DNA from: a virus
IMG/VR virus record: IMGVR_UViG_3300020171_000065
Coordinates: 1 to 42,624 of that record
Direction: 5' to 3' (one strand)
DNA length: 42,624 bases
Numbering within the stretch: position 1 is the first letter of the stretch; each line of letters starts with the position of its first letter. The notes below the pieces were generated by a model that saw only the letters and a program-made list of their open reading frames with translations, did no database searches and had not been told where the DNA came from. The position numbers and the translations under genes were made by a program. Below are positions 1 to 6,467 of the stretch, piece after piece.

Positions 1-761
1 AAAATTGGAGTAGCGGATCTGCGGGAAATAGCATGATTTTTGAGACCACAGCAAATGGGAGCCCGTCCCCAGTTACCAGATTGTTTATAGACCAAAGCGG
101 CAACGTCGGCATCGGGACGACGAGTCCAGCACAGGCATTACATGTTCAGGGTCGCATAGCAATGAATACATGGACAGCAGATGGAGATACAGTTGCGTAT
201 AGAGATACTGCCACAAATGCTATTGCACTACAAGCGTCTGATTTAAGGTTGAAGAAGAATACCGAAAAACTGAAAGGAGCGTTAAGTATTGTTTCACAGA
301 TAGATACCTATAAATATAATATGAAAGACGAGAAAGACGGAACTAAAAAGAGAATTGGTATAATGGCACAAGATGTTTTAGGAATACTCCCAGAGCTTAC
401 CTATGAGATTACAAGTGAAAACTCTACAACAACATATTATGGTATCCATTACGACAAACTACCAGTATTGCTTTTGGAAGCAGTTAAAGAATTAAAGGGA
501 CAAATTGACTCATTAACCCCAGCAGGAATACAAGATTTAGTAGATAGGATAACAGTATTAGAGGCACAATATACGAAAATGGATGCAAGGATTTCGGCAC
601 TGGAAGCCACATCAACACCCCTTCAAGCAGGATTTGTAGGCACAGATATAGCGATAGGTGGAGGGATAATGGCTATAATCGCAGCAATACTAATCTTCCT
701 TAAAAAGAAATTCAATATAGATTTATTACAATACTTAAAATTAAAAGAACAAGTAAAATGA
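1..761 (+). CDS. Tail fibre, C-terminal part with S74 auto-chaperone (continues from 40242-42624)
   Basis: This is the 3' part of a fibre gene whose 5' part lies at 40242-42624. The last base of the window plus bases 1-2 form a codon (AAA), and the frame stays open from base 3 to the TAA at 761. It carries a GNVGIGTTSP beta repeat, then an S74 (endosialidase-type) intramolecular chaperone. Its autocleavage signature SDLRLKKN begins at base 237, with the Ser and Lys of the expected dyad present; the family cleaves just before this Ser after trimerisation. A coiled coil follows (VLEAQYTKMDARISALEAT), then a hydrophobic segment (about bases 660-705) and a KKK-containing basic tail. A transmembrane helix after an S74 domain is unusual for a phage fibre. 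The role in receptor binding is inferred. The first in-frame ATG at 33 is not the true start. Confidence 0.85.
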   Translation, partial: NWSSGSAGNSMIFETTANGSPSPVTRLFIDQSGNVGIGTTSPAQALHVQGRIAMNTWTADGDTVAYRDTATNAIALQASDLRLKKNTEKLKGALSIVSQIDTYKYNMKDEKDGTKKRIGIMAQDVLGILPELTYEITSENSTTTYYGIHYDKLPVLLLEAVKELKGQIDSLTPAGIQDLVDRITVLEAQYTKMDARISALEATSTPLQAGFVGTDIAIGGGIMAIIAAILIFLKKKFNIDLLQYLKLKEQVK

Positions 762-788
762 AATGGGAGATATAATAGGAGAATAAAT

Positions 789-1055
789 ATGGATAACAAT
801 CAAACAATAAAAGAAATATACCGAGCCGTAGGAAACTTAGATGGTAAAGTAGATGGCATTAATAACCGTTTAGACAGAATGAATGGAGCTATTGCCAAGA
901 ATGTTGGCTATATTGATGTCTTACAGAAAAAACAACATATTTACGAAGGAGTAATGAAAGAAAAAACAGACAACATAACAAGAACAGGAAAGATAGTGGC
1001 ACTTATCATTGGACTAATAACGATTGCCGGATTGGTCATTTCATTTTTCAAATAA
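789..1055 (+). CDS. Small coiled-coil protein with C-terminal membrane segment (XhlA/holin-like candidate)
   Basis: The protein has 88 residues: a charged helical N-terminal half predicted as coiled coil (residues 1-60) and one hydrophobic segment near the C-terminus (about 68-86) ending SFFK. This layout resembles XhlA-type haemolysin/holin accessory proteins of phages, but I do not recognise a diagnostic motif. An AGGAG sequence lies 7 nt before the ATG, so this is one of the few genes here with a Shine-Dalgarno site. It follows the fibre gene by 27 nt. It could be a holin, a spanin-like protein or a membrane anchor for the fibre; the call is tentative. Confidence 0.6.
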   Translation: MDNNQTIKEIYRAVGNLDGKVDGINNRLDRMNGAIAKNVGYIDVLQKKQHIYEGVMKEKTDNITRTGKIVALIIGLITIAGLVISFFK

Positions 1056-1092
1056 GAAGCACACTAACAATTAAATAACGGAGGTGAGCACA

Positions 1093-1905
1093 ATGCAAAA
1101 GAACTCACTAGATGGGTTCGTCGGAAAAGACAGACAGGGTGGCAAGGTCATCCGTCTAAACCGCAAGCGACTGAGCTTCAATGGTAAGGGATACGCAGAA
1201 GTCGTATTCCTCGGAGACATCCACTATGGTCATCCAGGGTGCGATGTCGAGAGAGTCCAAAAAATGATTGACTATTGTCTTTCAAAGAACATCTATGTTC
1301 TTGGTATGGGCGACTATATCGAAGCTGGGCTTCGTAATTCAGTCGGGGACTCTGTGTATATGCAGAACCTCAACCCCCAAGAGCAGATGGACTTCGTGCT
1401 TGACGTGTTCAAGCCACTCGCAGACGCAGGTTTGCTGATTGGTCTACATATCGGAAACCACGAGGGTCGTATTCTCAAGGAGACTTCGGTCAATCTTGCG
1501 AGCCTAATTGCTCGCATGTTGGGAGTTCCGTATCTCGGATATGCCTGTTGGAACATTATCTATGTAGGCAATCAGAGCTATACAATATACTCTCTACATG
1601 GGTCATCTGGCTCACGGTATGTCTATACCAAGCTAAAGGCTTTGGTAGACATCTCTCACAACTTTGATGCAGACATCCTTGCAATGGGACATGTTCACGA
1701 ACTAGCCGATGAGGCAATTCTCGTCCAACAGGTGGACAAGCAACGCAAGATGGTTATAGAAAGGAAGAAGTATCTTCTTATTACGGGTTCGTATTTGAAA
1801 TACGATGACAGTTATGCCCAGGAGAAGGGCTACCCAATGGGTAAGCTCGGCTCTCCCAAGGTGAAACTGTTCGCCAATAAATACGACATCCACATCTCAA
1901 CTTGA
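1093..1905 (+). CDS. Calcineurin-like metallophosphoesterase
   Basis: A 270-residue metallophosphoesterase with the family's ordered metal-ligand motifs: GDIHYGH (D-x-H), GMGDYIE (GD), GNHEGR, SLHGSSGS (His) and GHVHE (GHxH). The family hydrolyses phosphomono- or diesters with two metal ions; the substrate here is unknown. The start is ATG 1093 because a GGAGG site at 1080-1084 is 8 nt upstream; a GTG at 1084 would lie inside that site. It opens a GC-richer cassette (1093-2887) whose codon use (CGC/CGT for Arg, AAG for Lys, CTC for Leu) and strong ribosome-binding sites differ from the AT-rich, SD-less genes around it, suggesting recent transfer. Confidence 0.85.
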   Translation: MQKNSLDGFVGKDRQGGKVIRLNRKRLSFNGKGYAEVVFLGDIHYGHPGCDVERVQKMIDYCLSKNIYVLGMGDYIEAGLRNSVGDSVYMQNLNPQEQMDFVLDVFKPLADAGLLIGLHIGNHEGRILKETSVNLASLIARMLGVPYLGYACWNIIYVGNQSYTIYSLHGSSGSRYVYTKLKALVDISHNFDADILAMGHVHELADEAILVQQVDKQRKMVIERKKYLLITGSYLKYDDSYAQEKGYPMGKLGSPKVKLFANKYDIHIST

Positions 1906-1912
1906 GGTTGCC

Positions 1913-1954
1913 ATGGGCAAATCTAAGCGTCGGCTTAAGAAACGAAGGAGGTAA
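1913..1954 (+). CDS. Possible 13-residue basic peptide
   Basis: A mini-ORF encoding MGKSKRRLKKRRR. A GAGG sequence sits 5 nt before its ATG, and its stop overlaps the GGAGG site of the next gene, so translational coupling is possible. It may only be a spacer that presents the ribosome-binding site; the strong base bias (9 Lys/Arg of 13 residues) could simply reflect AAG/AGG-rich sequence. No family is recognisable. Confidence 0.25.
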   Translation: MGKSKRRLKKRRR

Positions 1955-1956
1955 TT

Positions 1957-2355
1957 GTGGGCAAGAAGGCAAGAGTAGAGTCCTTGATTAAGAAATGGAA
2001 GCGTCCTCTTCGCCTTCAGGACTGGTTCGTCTTAGCCAGAATTGTCAAGGAAGAAGACGACCACGAGATTATAGGCAGAGCTGGACAAGTAGATATTCGT
2101 CCATCTGTCTTTGAGGCGATTATTGAAATCAACGCAACCACAGAAGAGAATTACATTGAAGCGACCGTCTATCACGAATTGGCACACATCAAAACCAGAG
2201 AAATCTTTTGGCAATTACGCCAAGTATTTCTTGCAATGGATTGTGGAGAAGCCCTGGTAGAAATTCTCAACGCTTGCGAAGAGTCACAAGTTCGCCATAC
2301 AGAGTTCCTGATTGGCAGGATGCTCTGTGCCCCAAGAATACTGGAGGAGAAATGA
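1957..2355 (+). CDS. HExxH zinc metallopeptidase-like protein
   Basis: A 132-residue protein with HELAH at residues 73-77 within a helix (TVYHELAHIKT), the zinc-binding motif of gluzincin-type peptidases such as SprT/ImmA-like proteins. A later Glu-rich helix (EESQVRHTE) could supply the third ligand; I infer this. It starts at GTG 1957, 6 nt after a perfect GGAGGT. It lies in the SD-bearing cassette between the phosphoesterase and two zinc-ribbon genes, and its end overlaps the next ATG (ATGA). ImmA-like peptidases often cleave repressors, but there is no HTH domain or cognate repressor here, so the target is unknown. Confidence 0.7.
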   Translation: MGKKARVESLIKKWKRPLRLQDWFVLARIVKEEDDHEIIGRAGQVDIRPSVFEAIIEINATTEENYIEATVYHELAHIKTREIFWQLRQVFLAMDCGEALVEILNACEESQVRHTEFLIGRMLCAPRILEEK

Positions 2356-2636
2356 AATGCACATTGTGCGGCGAAGTCCTTGAAAGGATTTACCACAGGT
2401 TTCCAGAGATGAAGGGAAACTACTGCAGAAAATGTTCTGCAATCATCTACGGGATTTGTGGCTTCACTCACTATGCCAACGACCAAGAAGAGGAAATGAA
2501 CTGCATGAAATGTGGTTCATTGATGGCAAAGAAAGACGCAAACACCTTTGACAACATTGTCGGCATATTCTGTAGAGATTGTGCCTCAACTGTCTTCCAA
2601 GCATATTGGAATGAATATTTCAAGGAGGGAAAATGA
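2352..2636 (+). CDS. Double zinc-ribbon protein
   Basis: A 94-residue protein with two four-cysteine units: CTLC...CRKC near the N-terminus and CMKC...CRDC in the second half, each a likely zinc ribbon. The start at ATG 2352 is preceded by GGAGGAGAA and overlaps the stop of the previous gene by four bases. Function is unknown; zinc ribbons commonly bind nucleic acid or proteins. It is part of the SD-bearing, GC-richer cassette. A longer frame from 2208 exists but would overlap the upstream gene deeply and lacks a ribosome-binding site. Confidence 0.7.
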   Translation: MKCTLCGEVLERIYHRFPEMKGNYCRKCSAIIYGICGFTHYANDQEEEMNCMKCGSLMAKKDANTFDNIVGIFCRDCASTVFQAYWNEYFKEGK

Positions 2637-2887
2637 AGCTCTTTAGAAGCACTTGTTGCAAAAGCCCTGTGGCTACTCGCAGAACAGTAGATATGAAGAC
2701 ACTGTATTACATCTGTGTTGAATGCGGAGAGCCCTGCCAGGCGGAATGGATGGAGGCAGAAGTCGGGGAATCCAATGTTGGCTCAAGCACTTGCTGTAAC
2801 GCTGGTGTCCATGTCGTCTACCATAAGTATGGTGGCAAACGATGGCACTGTGATAAGTGCGGTAACCCATGCGAGGTGGTCATCTAA
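2633..2887 (+). CDS. Zinc-ribbon protein
   Basis: An 84-residue protein with paired cysteine clusters: STCCKSP...CVECGEPC and STCCNAG...CDKCGNPC. The two halves are alike, suggesting an internal duplication of a CC-x(n)-CxxC unit. AGGAGGG lies 4 nt before the ATG, and the ATG overlaps the previous stop (ATGA), so it is translationally coupled. It is the last gene of the SD cassette and is followed by the hairpin at 2934-2982. Function unknown. Confidence 0.7.
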   Translation: MKLFRSTCCKSPVATRRTVDMKTLYYICVECGEPCQAEWMEAEVGESNVGSSTCCNAGVHVVYHKYGGKRWHCDKCGNPCEVVI

Positions 2888-2933
2888 CGAGACAATCGTA
2901 ATGGCACTGTATCACCTATGAATAAAGAACTGT

Positions 2934-2982
2934 GGGGGCGCCTGGGATTGCTGTTATCTTCGGATAACACCCTTTCGCCCCC
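2934..2982 (+). terminator. GC-rich three-tier hairpin at the cassette end
   Basis: GGGGGCG (2934-2940) pairs with CGCCCCC (2976-2982); inside, GTTATC pairs with GATAAC around a TTCG tetraloop. There is no T-run after it (CCTACTATTAA), so it is either an imperfect terminator or a boundary or processing hairpin. It separates the SD-bearing cassette from the SD-less genes. Confidence 0.5.
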
Positions 2983-3002
2983 CCTACTATTAAATCAAAA
3001 CT

Positions 3003-3665
3003 ATGGAAGAAATAATAGAAGCGGGTAAAATATTGGCACAGATTATAAGAAGATTAGAAAAGATGGTAAGACCTGGAATTACCACAAAAGAACTGGATAA
3101 ATATGCCAGAGATTTTCTTATTATTAATCAGGTAAAATCAGCATTTTTAGGATACAAGAAGTTCCCTGCCGTGCTTTGCACATCTGTAAACGATAAGGGC
3201 ATTCACGGAGTTCCGTCTAATTATGTTCTTAAAAATGGAGATATTATTGATTTGGATTTGGGCATAAAACACAAAGGGTATTTCGCTGATATGTCAAAGA
3301 CAATTCCTGTTGGGCAAGTTAACCAAAAAGCAAAGCACTTGATCAAGACAACCAAGAATGCCCTGATTGAAGGAATAGCACAGGCCAAGCCAGGCAACGC
3401 AATAGAAGATATAGGAAACGCTATTGAAAACTATGTTCTTAAAAAAGGACTTAAGATTTCAAGAGATTTCTGTGGACACGGCATAGGTAAAAAACTACAT
3501 CAATTACCAAATGTCCGGAACTACGGCACTAAAGGAAAGGGTTTGAAGTTGAAAGAGGGAATGGTAATATGTATAGAGCCACTAGTTATTGGCGATGGAC
3601 TAAAAGCACACTTTGAACACATGGTTCTTATAACAAAAACTGGTAATAAAATACTAACAATATGA
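3003..3665 (+). CDS. map: Methionine aminopeptidase, type I
   Basis: A 220-residue enzyme that removes the N-terminal Met from nascent proteins. Metal ligands are all visible: D85 (in DLDLG), D96 (YFADMS), H159 (CGHGIG), E192 (CIEPL) and E205 (FEHMV); H68 (HGVP) is the conserved substrate-site His. Spacing matches E. coli MetAP up to E192, but the loop to the last Glu is about 18 residues shorter, and there is no N-terminal extension. The start has no Shine-Dalgarno site, only an A-rich leader. The stop overlaps the amidase ATG, so the two are co-translated. A phage-encoded MetAP is uncommon; it fits with the phage-encoded GroEL as a protein-maturation function. Confidence 0.92.
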   Translation: MEEIIEAGKILAQIIRRLEKMVRPGITTKELDKYARDFLIINQVKSAFLGYKKFPAVLCTSVNDKGIHGVPSNYVLKNGDIIDLDLGIKHKGYFADMSKTIPVGQVNQKAKHLIKTTKNALIEGIAQAKPGNAIEDIGNAIENYVLKKGLKISRDFCGHGIGKKLHQLPNVRNYGTKGKGLKLKEGMVICIEPLVIGDGLKAHFEHMVLITKTGNKILTI

Positions 3666-4180
3666 CAACAGAATTAGGAGCAATAGACAAAAAGAGGTTA
3701 GCTAAAATGATTGATTTGTTATTGGCATTGATAGCGGCGATAAAGAAGCTAAAACCAAAATTAATTGTTTTACACCACACGGCAACCTCCAGGTCGTTCA
3801 CATCGTTCGTAGCGATAGATAGAGGACATAAGAACAGAGGTTATCCAAAAAGCAATCTTGGCTATTATTGTGCTTACAATTATCTTGTGATAGGAGATGG
3901 AACTGTGCATCAGGCCAGAACAGATTTAGAACAAGGACAAGGGGCTTCTACTTGCCGGGAACGACATCTGGATATTTGCCTTACGGGAAATTTCCAAACA
4001 GATTATTTGTCAGAAGAACAAAATAAAGCTTTGACTAATTTATTAGATGATCTGAAAATGAAATATGGTATCAATGATATAAAACTTCACAAGGATTTTT
4101 ACAACACTTTATGCCCTGGAACTAACCTTATATCGTGGTTAAAGAACTATCAGAATGCCACCAGAGGGCACGGGGCTTGA
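3662..4180 (+). CDS. N-acetylmuramoyl-L-alanine amidase (endolysin)
   Basis: A 172-residue Amidase_2/PGRP-fold protein. After a hydrophobic or helical N-terminal stretch (residues 1-35) come LHHTATS (first zinc His), YNYLVIGDGTVHQAR (core strand), and HKDFYNTLCPG, which contains the second His and the Cys of the zinc site. It cuts the amide bond between muramic acid and the stem peptide and is the likely lysis enzyme. It overlaps the methionine aminopeptidase by four bases and precedes the holin candidate, forming a lysis module. There is no cell-wall-binding domain, so it is a single-domain lysin. Confidence 0.9.
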   Translation: MTTELGAIDKKRLAKMIDLLLALIAAIKKLKPKLIVLHHTATSRSFTSFVAIDRGHKNRGYPKSNLGYYCAYNYLVIGDGTVHQARTDLEQGQGASTCRERHLDICLTGNFQTDYLSEEQNKALTNLLDDLKMKYGINDIKLHKDFYNTLCPGTNLISWLKNYQNATRGHGA

Positions 4181-4201
4181 AATAAGCGATTTATATGTGC
4201 G

Positions 4202-4213
4202 AAAGGTCGTTTA
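4202..4213 (+). promoter_or_regulatory. AAAGGTCG leader element, copy 1
   Basis: AAAGGTCGTTTA lies 34 nt before the ATG at 4236. A near-identical element is at 22654 (35 nt before an ATG), with related copies at 7451 (33 nt) and 12428 (32 nt). Fixed spacing in front of four unrelated genes suggests a 5'-UTR or promoter-linked signal. Confidence 0.45.
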
Positions 4214-4235
4214 GCAACATTAAACATAAAAACTT

Positions 4236-4424
4236 ATGGAAAAATCATTTTGGCAATCAAAGACAATCATCGTGGGCTTAATAGAAATAGTAGTAGGTAT
4301 TTTAATGTGGGTTCAGGGGATAGTTGTGGCAGGCGCGCCGTTAACCTTGTCCGGACTCTTAAAAGTTATATTGAGATTGATCACCGAGTCAAAGGTAATC
4401 ATGGGAAAGAAAAAGACCGTTTAA
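4236..4424 (+). CDS. Small membrane protein, holin candidate
   Basis: A 62-residue protein: short N-terminal segment (MEKSFWQSK), hydrophobic helix about residues 10-32, a second hydrophobic stretch about 35-49, then a basic tail ending MGKKKTV. Size, two helices, basic tail and position directly after the amidase fit a holin, but no sequence motif proves it. It is preceded by the AAAGGTCG leader element and has no Shine-Dalgarno site. An overlapping frame at 4250-4432 is probably a shadow. Confidence 0.6.
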   Translation: MEKSFWQSKTIIVGLIEIVVGILMWVQGIVVAGAPLTLSGLLKVILRLITESKVIMGKKKTV

Positions 4425-4442
4425 TAATTTAATATAATAAAT

Positions 4443-4628
4443 ATGGTAGATGAATTAGATGAGATAGACGAAGTTACCCCAGAAGAAGTCGCCCCTGAAA
4501 TTAAGGAAGAGGTTGAGTCAGAAACTCCAGCGGAGGCAGAAGAAACTCCAAGCGAAACTCCAGAGCCAACCGAAGAAATAACCGAAGAGGTTGACGAGGA
4601 CGAAGGCATTGACGATGATGGGGAATAG
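4443..4628 (+). CDS. Acidic low-complexity protein
   Basis: A 61-residue protein made almost entirely of Glu, Asp, Pro, Thr and Val, with no Cys, His or Trp. It resembles the acidic N-terminus of the scaffold-like protein at 22689 (both begin MV and then alternate acidic and Pro/Thr blocks). It is intrinsically disordered in all likelihood. Possible roles are a DNA mimic or a charge partner for a basic protein; this is speculation. It starts after an AT-only leader and is followed by a terminator at 4672. Confidence 0.6.
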   Translation: MVDELDEIDEVTPEEVAPEIKEEVESETPAEAEETPSETPEPTEEITEEVDEDEGIDDDGE

Positions 4629-4671
4629 GTGTAGGATATAAATGTATACTTCAAATTTTTCTTTCGCCATT

Positions 4672-4690
4672 AACCCCTTCGGGGGTTTTT
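4672..4690 (+). terminator. Rho-independent terminator
   Basis: AACCCC, TTCG tetraloop, GGGGTT, then a run of T residues (4686-4690). It ends the lysis-module transcript just before the promoter at 4711. Confidence 0.85.
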
Positions 4691-4710
4691 GGTTGCTGTG
4701 GAAAAAACAC

Positions 4711-4739
4711 TTGACAAGATTTGTGAATGGGTGTAGTGT
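4711..4739 (+). promoter_or_regulatory. Sigma70-type promoter
   Basis: TTGACA at 4711-4716, 17-nt spacer, TAGTGT at 4734-4739, with GGGTG just before the -10 as in the promoter at 13798. The predicted start of transcription (about 4746) coincides with an ATG, so the transcript may be leaderless. Confidence 0.65.
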
Positions 4740-4745
4740 TATCTA

Positions 4746-4847
4746 ATGAACGCAAAACAACACAACTTAATAGTTGTAAGCAGTGCACTGCTTTTTAGCA
4801 GACAATTTAGAAGTTTTGCTTTCATTCCGTTAGGCCCATCTCTTTGA
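4746..4847 (+). CDS. Leader ORF overlapping an attenuator-like terminator
   Basis: A 33-codon ORF beginning exactly 7 nt after the -10 of the 4711 promoter (leaderless) and ending in TGA inside the hairpin of the terminator at 4835-4858. The peptide starts MNAKQHNL and contains hydrophobic and aromatic residues without a single over-represented amino acid. Its placement is that of an attenuation leader peptide. The inverted repeat AGCAGTGCACTGCT lies within it. It may instead be a small RNA of about 110 nt. Confidence 0.4.
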   Translation: MNAKQHNLIVVSSALLFSRQFRSFAFIPLGPSL

Positions 4848-4858
4848 GGTGGGTTTTT
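4835..4858 (+). terminator. Rho-independent terminator within the leader
   Basis: CCCATCTC, loop TTT, GAGGTGGG (one G-U pair), then TTTTT. It lies downstream of the promoter at 4711 and overlaps the leader ORF stop, so it either ends a small RNA of about 110 nt or acts as an attenuator for the methyltransferase locus. Confidence 0.8.
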
Positions 4859-4864
4859 CGGTGT

Positions 4865-5110
4865 TTAACAATCCGACTGGAGATTTGAATTGGGGGAATT
4901 GTCGGTCCACAGAAAAGTCCCCAAGCTTCATTGATGGCCAAGCAGCATCTTGGATTTGCCGATGGGAATGAAGTATCAATGGAAAGGGTCACTCACGCTA
5001 CCAAGTCCTTTCCCCCCAGGTTGAAAAACCATCTGGGCTGATAGGGAAGCTGAGAAGCGCCGATATAAAAACGGATAAACGCTTCAAAATATTACAGTTC
5101 TCTCGGAGAT
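4865..5110 (+). ncRNA. Structured non-coding region of unknown class
   Basis: About 245 nt with no supported ORF, GC-richer than its surroundings, and dense in inverted repeats: CCGAC/GTCGG (4873-4905 region), CTTCATT/AATGAAG (4926-4972) enclosing CCAAG/CTTGG, GGAAAGG/CCTTTCC (4981-5013), CCCA-GGTT/AACC-TGGG closed by a GAAA tetraloop (5015-5038), and GAAGCG/CGCTTC (5054-5085). The GNRA tetraloop and nested stems suggest a folded RNA. I do not recognise tmRNA, RNase P, group I or group II signatures. It could be a 5' leader of the methyltransferase or an independent RNA. Confidence 0.45.
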
Positions 5111-5153
5111 ACTTAGATTCTGTTTGCCTCCGGGAATGATTCTTAAAAAAATT

Positions 5154-5951
5154 ATGATTAAAAACAAAATAATACAAGGCGACTCATTAGAGGTTCTTAA
5201 AACCTTGCCAGACGAAAGTATTGATTGTTGTATAACCAGCCCTCCCTACTGGGGCCTCCGCGATTATGGAACTGCGAAATGGGAAGGTGGCGATCCGAAT
5301 TGTGAGCATAAGGTTGGTAGGGCGACAAGGGGTGGATTATCTGACTTTCAGAAAAATAATAAAGGAAGTTTTGGAGACGAGGCGGTTAGGCAAGGGGAAC
5401 ATTGTCCTAAGTGTGGCGCGAAGAGAATAGATAATCAACTTGGCCTTGAAAAAACTCCTGAAGAATATGTATCTAAAATGGTTGAGATATTTAAGGAAAT
5501 TAAAAGAGTATTAAAAAAAGAAGGAACTGCGTGGCTTAATTTAGGGGATAGTTATGTAGGTGGGGGTAGGGGTGGAAAAGGACAGTGTGGTAAGGGTTCA
5601 ATGGAAGAGGGTAGGTATGAAAATGGTCAACGAATAGGATTGCCTACTGGTGATATCCCAGGATTAAAAAGTAAGGATTTAGTTGGTATTCCCTGGCGAG
5701 TAGCATTTGCCCTCCAAGCCGATGGCTGGTATCTTCGTCAAGACATTATTTGGGCGAAACCAAATCCTATGCCCGAAAGCGTAACTGACAGATGCACAAA
5801 GAGTCATGAGTATGTTTTCTTATTAGCGAAAAGCCCGAGATACTACTTTGACTCGGCGGCTATTGCAGAACCCGTAACAGATGTGATAAAATATAAGAAT
5901 GGACTACGGCAAATACAAAGAGAGTCGCTTACGGGCGACAACGAAATATAA
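5154..5951 (+). CDS. DNA methyltransferase (N4C/N6A class), N-terminal part, interrupted by an HNH gene
   Basis: N-terminal portion of a beta-class methyltransferase: the catalytic motif TSPPYWGLRDYG is about 30 residues in, followed by TPEEYVSKMVEIF, the WLNLGDSY block, GIPWRVAFALQADGWYLR and KSHEYVFLLAKSPRYYFD, all typical of type II/orphan enzymes. After AEPVTD it runs into inserted sequence and stops at 5951. The AdoMet motif (DPFMGSGTT) is in the same frame further on (6468-6758). Start chosen at ATG 5154 because homologous enzymes begin close to the NKIIQGDSLE block; ATGs at 5124 and 5136 are possible. Only one stop (TAA at 5949) separates the two parts in this frame. Confidence 0.85.
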   Translation: MIKNKIIQGDSLEVLKTLPDESIDCCITSPPYWGLRDYGTAKWEGGDPNCEHKVGRATRGGLSDFQKNNKGSFGDEAVRQGEHCPKCGAKRIDNQLGLEKTPEEYVSKMVEIFKEIKRVLKKEGTAWLNLGDSYVGGGRGGKGQCGKGSMEEGRYENGQRIGLPTGDIPGLKSKDLVGIPWRVAFALQADGWYLRQDIIWAKPNPMPESVTDRCTKSHEYVFLLAKSPRYYFDSAAIAEPVTDVIKYKNGLRQIQRESLTGDNEI

Positions 5952-6426
5952 CGCCAGCAAGAATGGACAGAAGAAGAGGGCAGAATACCGCAAATCAATG
6001 GCGGGGAAATTGACGCAACAGAAATGGCGACAAAGCGAAAAAGGGAAGGAGTATCTGCGAAAGTATATGGAAAAGTATCGGAAATCGGACAGGCGGAAGA
6101 TAGCAGTGAGCAAGCACACAAAAACATTAAAGTTCAAGGCGACATTAAAAAGATTTCAGAACTCACCGAAGGGCCGAGAATGTTTAGCGAGGGGAGTCCA
6201 CAAAAGACGGGTGAGAATGAAGCTAACTATTTGCGATTTAACGGCCGACCAATGGGCCGAGATACAAAAGAAACAGAACTATCTTTGCAAGATTTGCGGG
6301 GAAAAGAAGCCATTGACGAGAGACCATATAATCCCGCTAACGAAAGGCGGACAACACACGGCAATCAACATTCAAGCAGTTTGTCGGAGTTGCAACGCTC
6401 GGAAAGGAAATCGCACAAGTCAGTAA
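5899..6426 (+). CDS. HNH endonuclease inserted in the methyltransferase gene
   Basis: A 175-residue protein: a basic N-terminal two-thirds rich in Lys/Arg and Tyr (DNA-binding), then an HNH core with CKICGEKK, TRDHIIPLTKGG, the N of INIQAVCRSCN and a terminal CxxC pair. It lies in frame +1 relative to the methyltransferase, overlaps its premature end by 53 nt, and fills nearly the whole insertion, so there is little room for a self-splicing intron. It is most likely a homing-type endonuclease gene. No Shine-Dalgarno site; base composition is GC-richer than the other three HNH genes, suggesting a separate origin. Confidence 0.85.
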   Translation: MDYGKYKESRLRATTKYNASKNGQKKRAEYRKSMAGKLTQQKWRQSEKGKEYLRKYMEKYRKSDRRKIAVSKHTKTLKFKATLKRFQNSPKGRECLARGVHKRRVRMKLTICDLTADQWAEIQKKQNYLCKICGEKKPLTRDHIIPLTKGGQHTAINIQAVCRSCNARKGNRTSQ

Positions 6427-6467
6427 TTACCCCCGGACAAACTCCACACGGGAAAGCACTTAAAAGA

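Noticed and set aside
6024-6467. The open frame across the HNH gene as an independent protein
   Set aside because: It is a shadow of the HNH gene with no recognisable motif; only the part after the HNH gene matches the methyltransferase.
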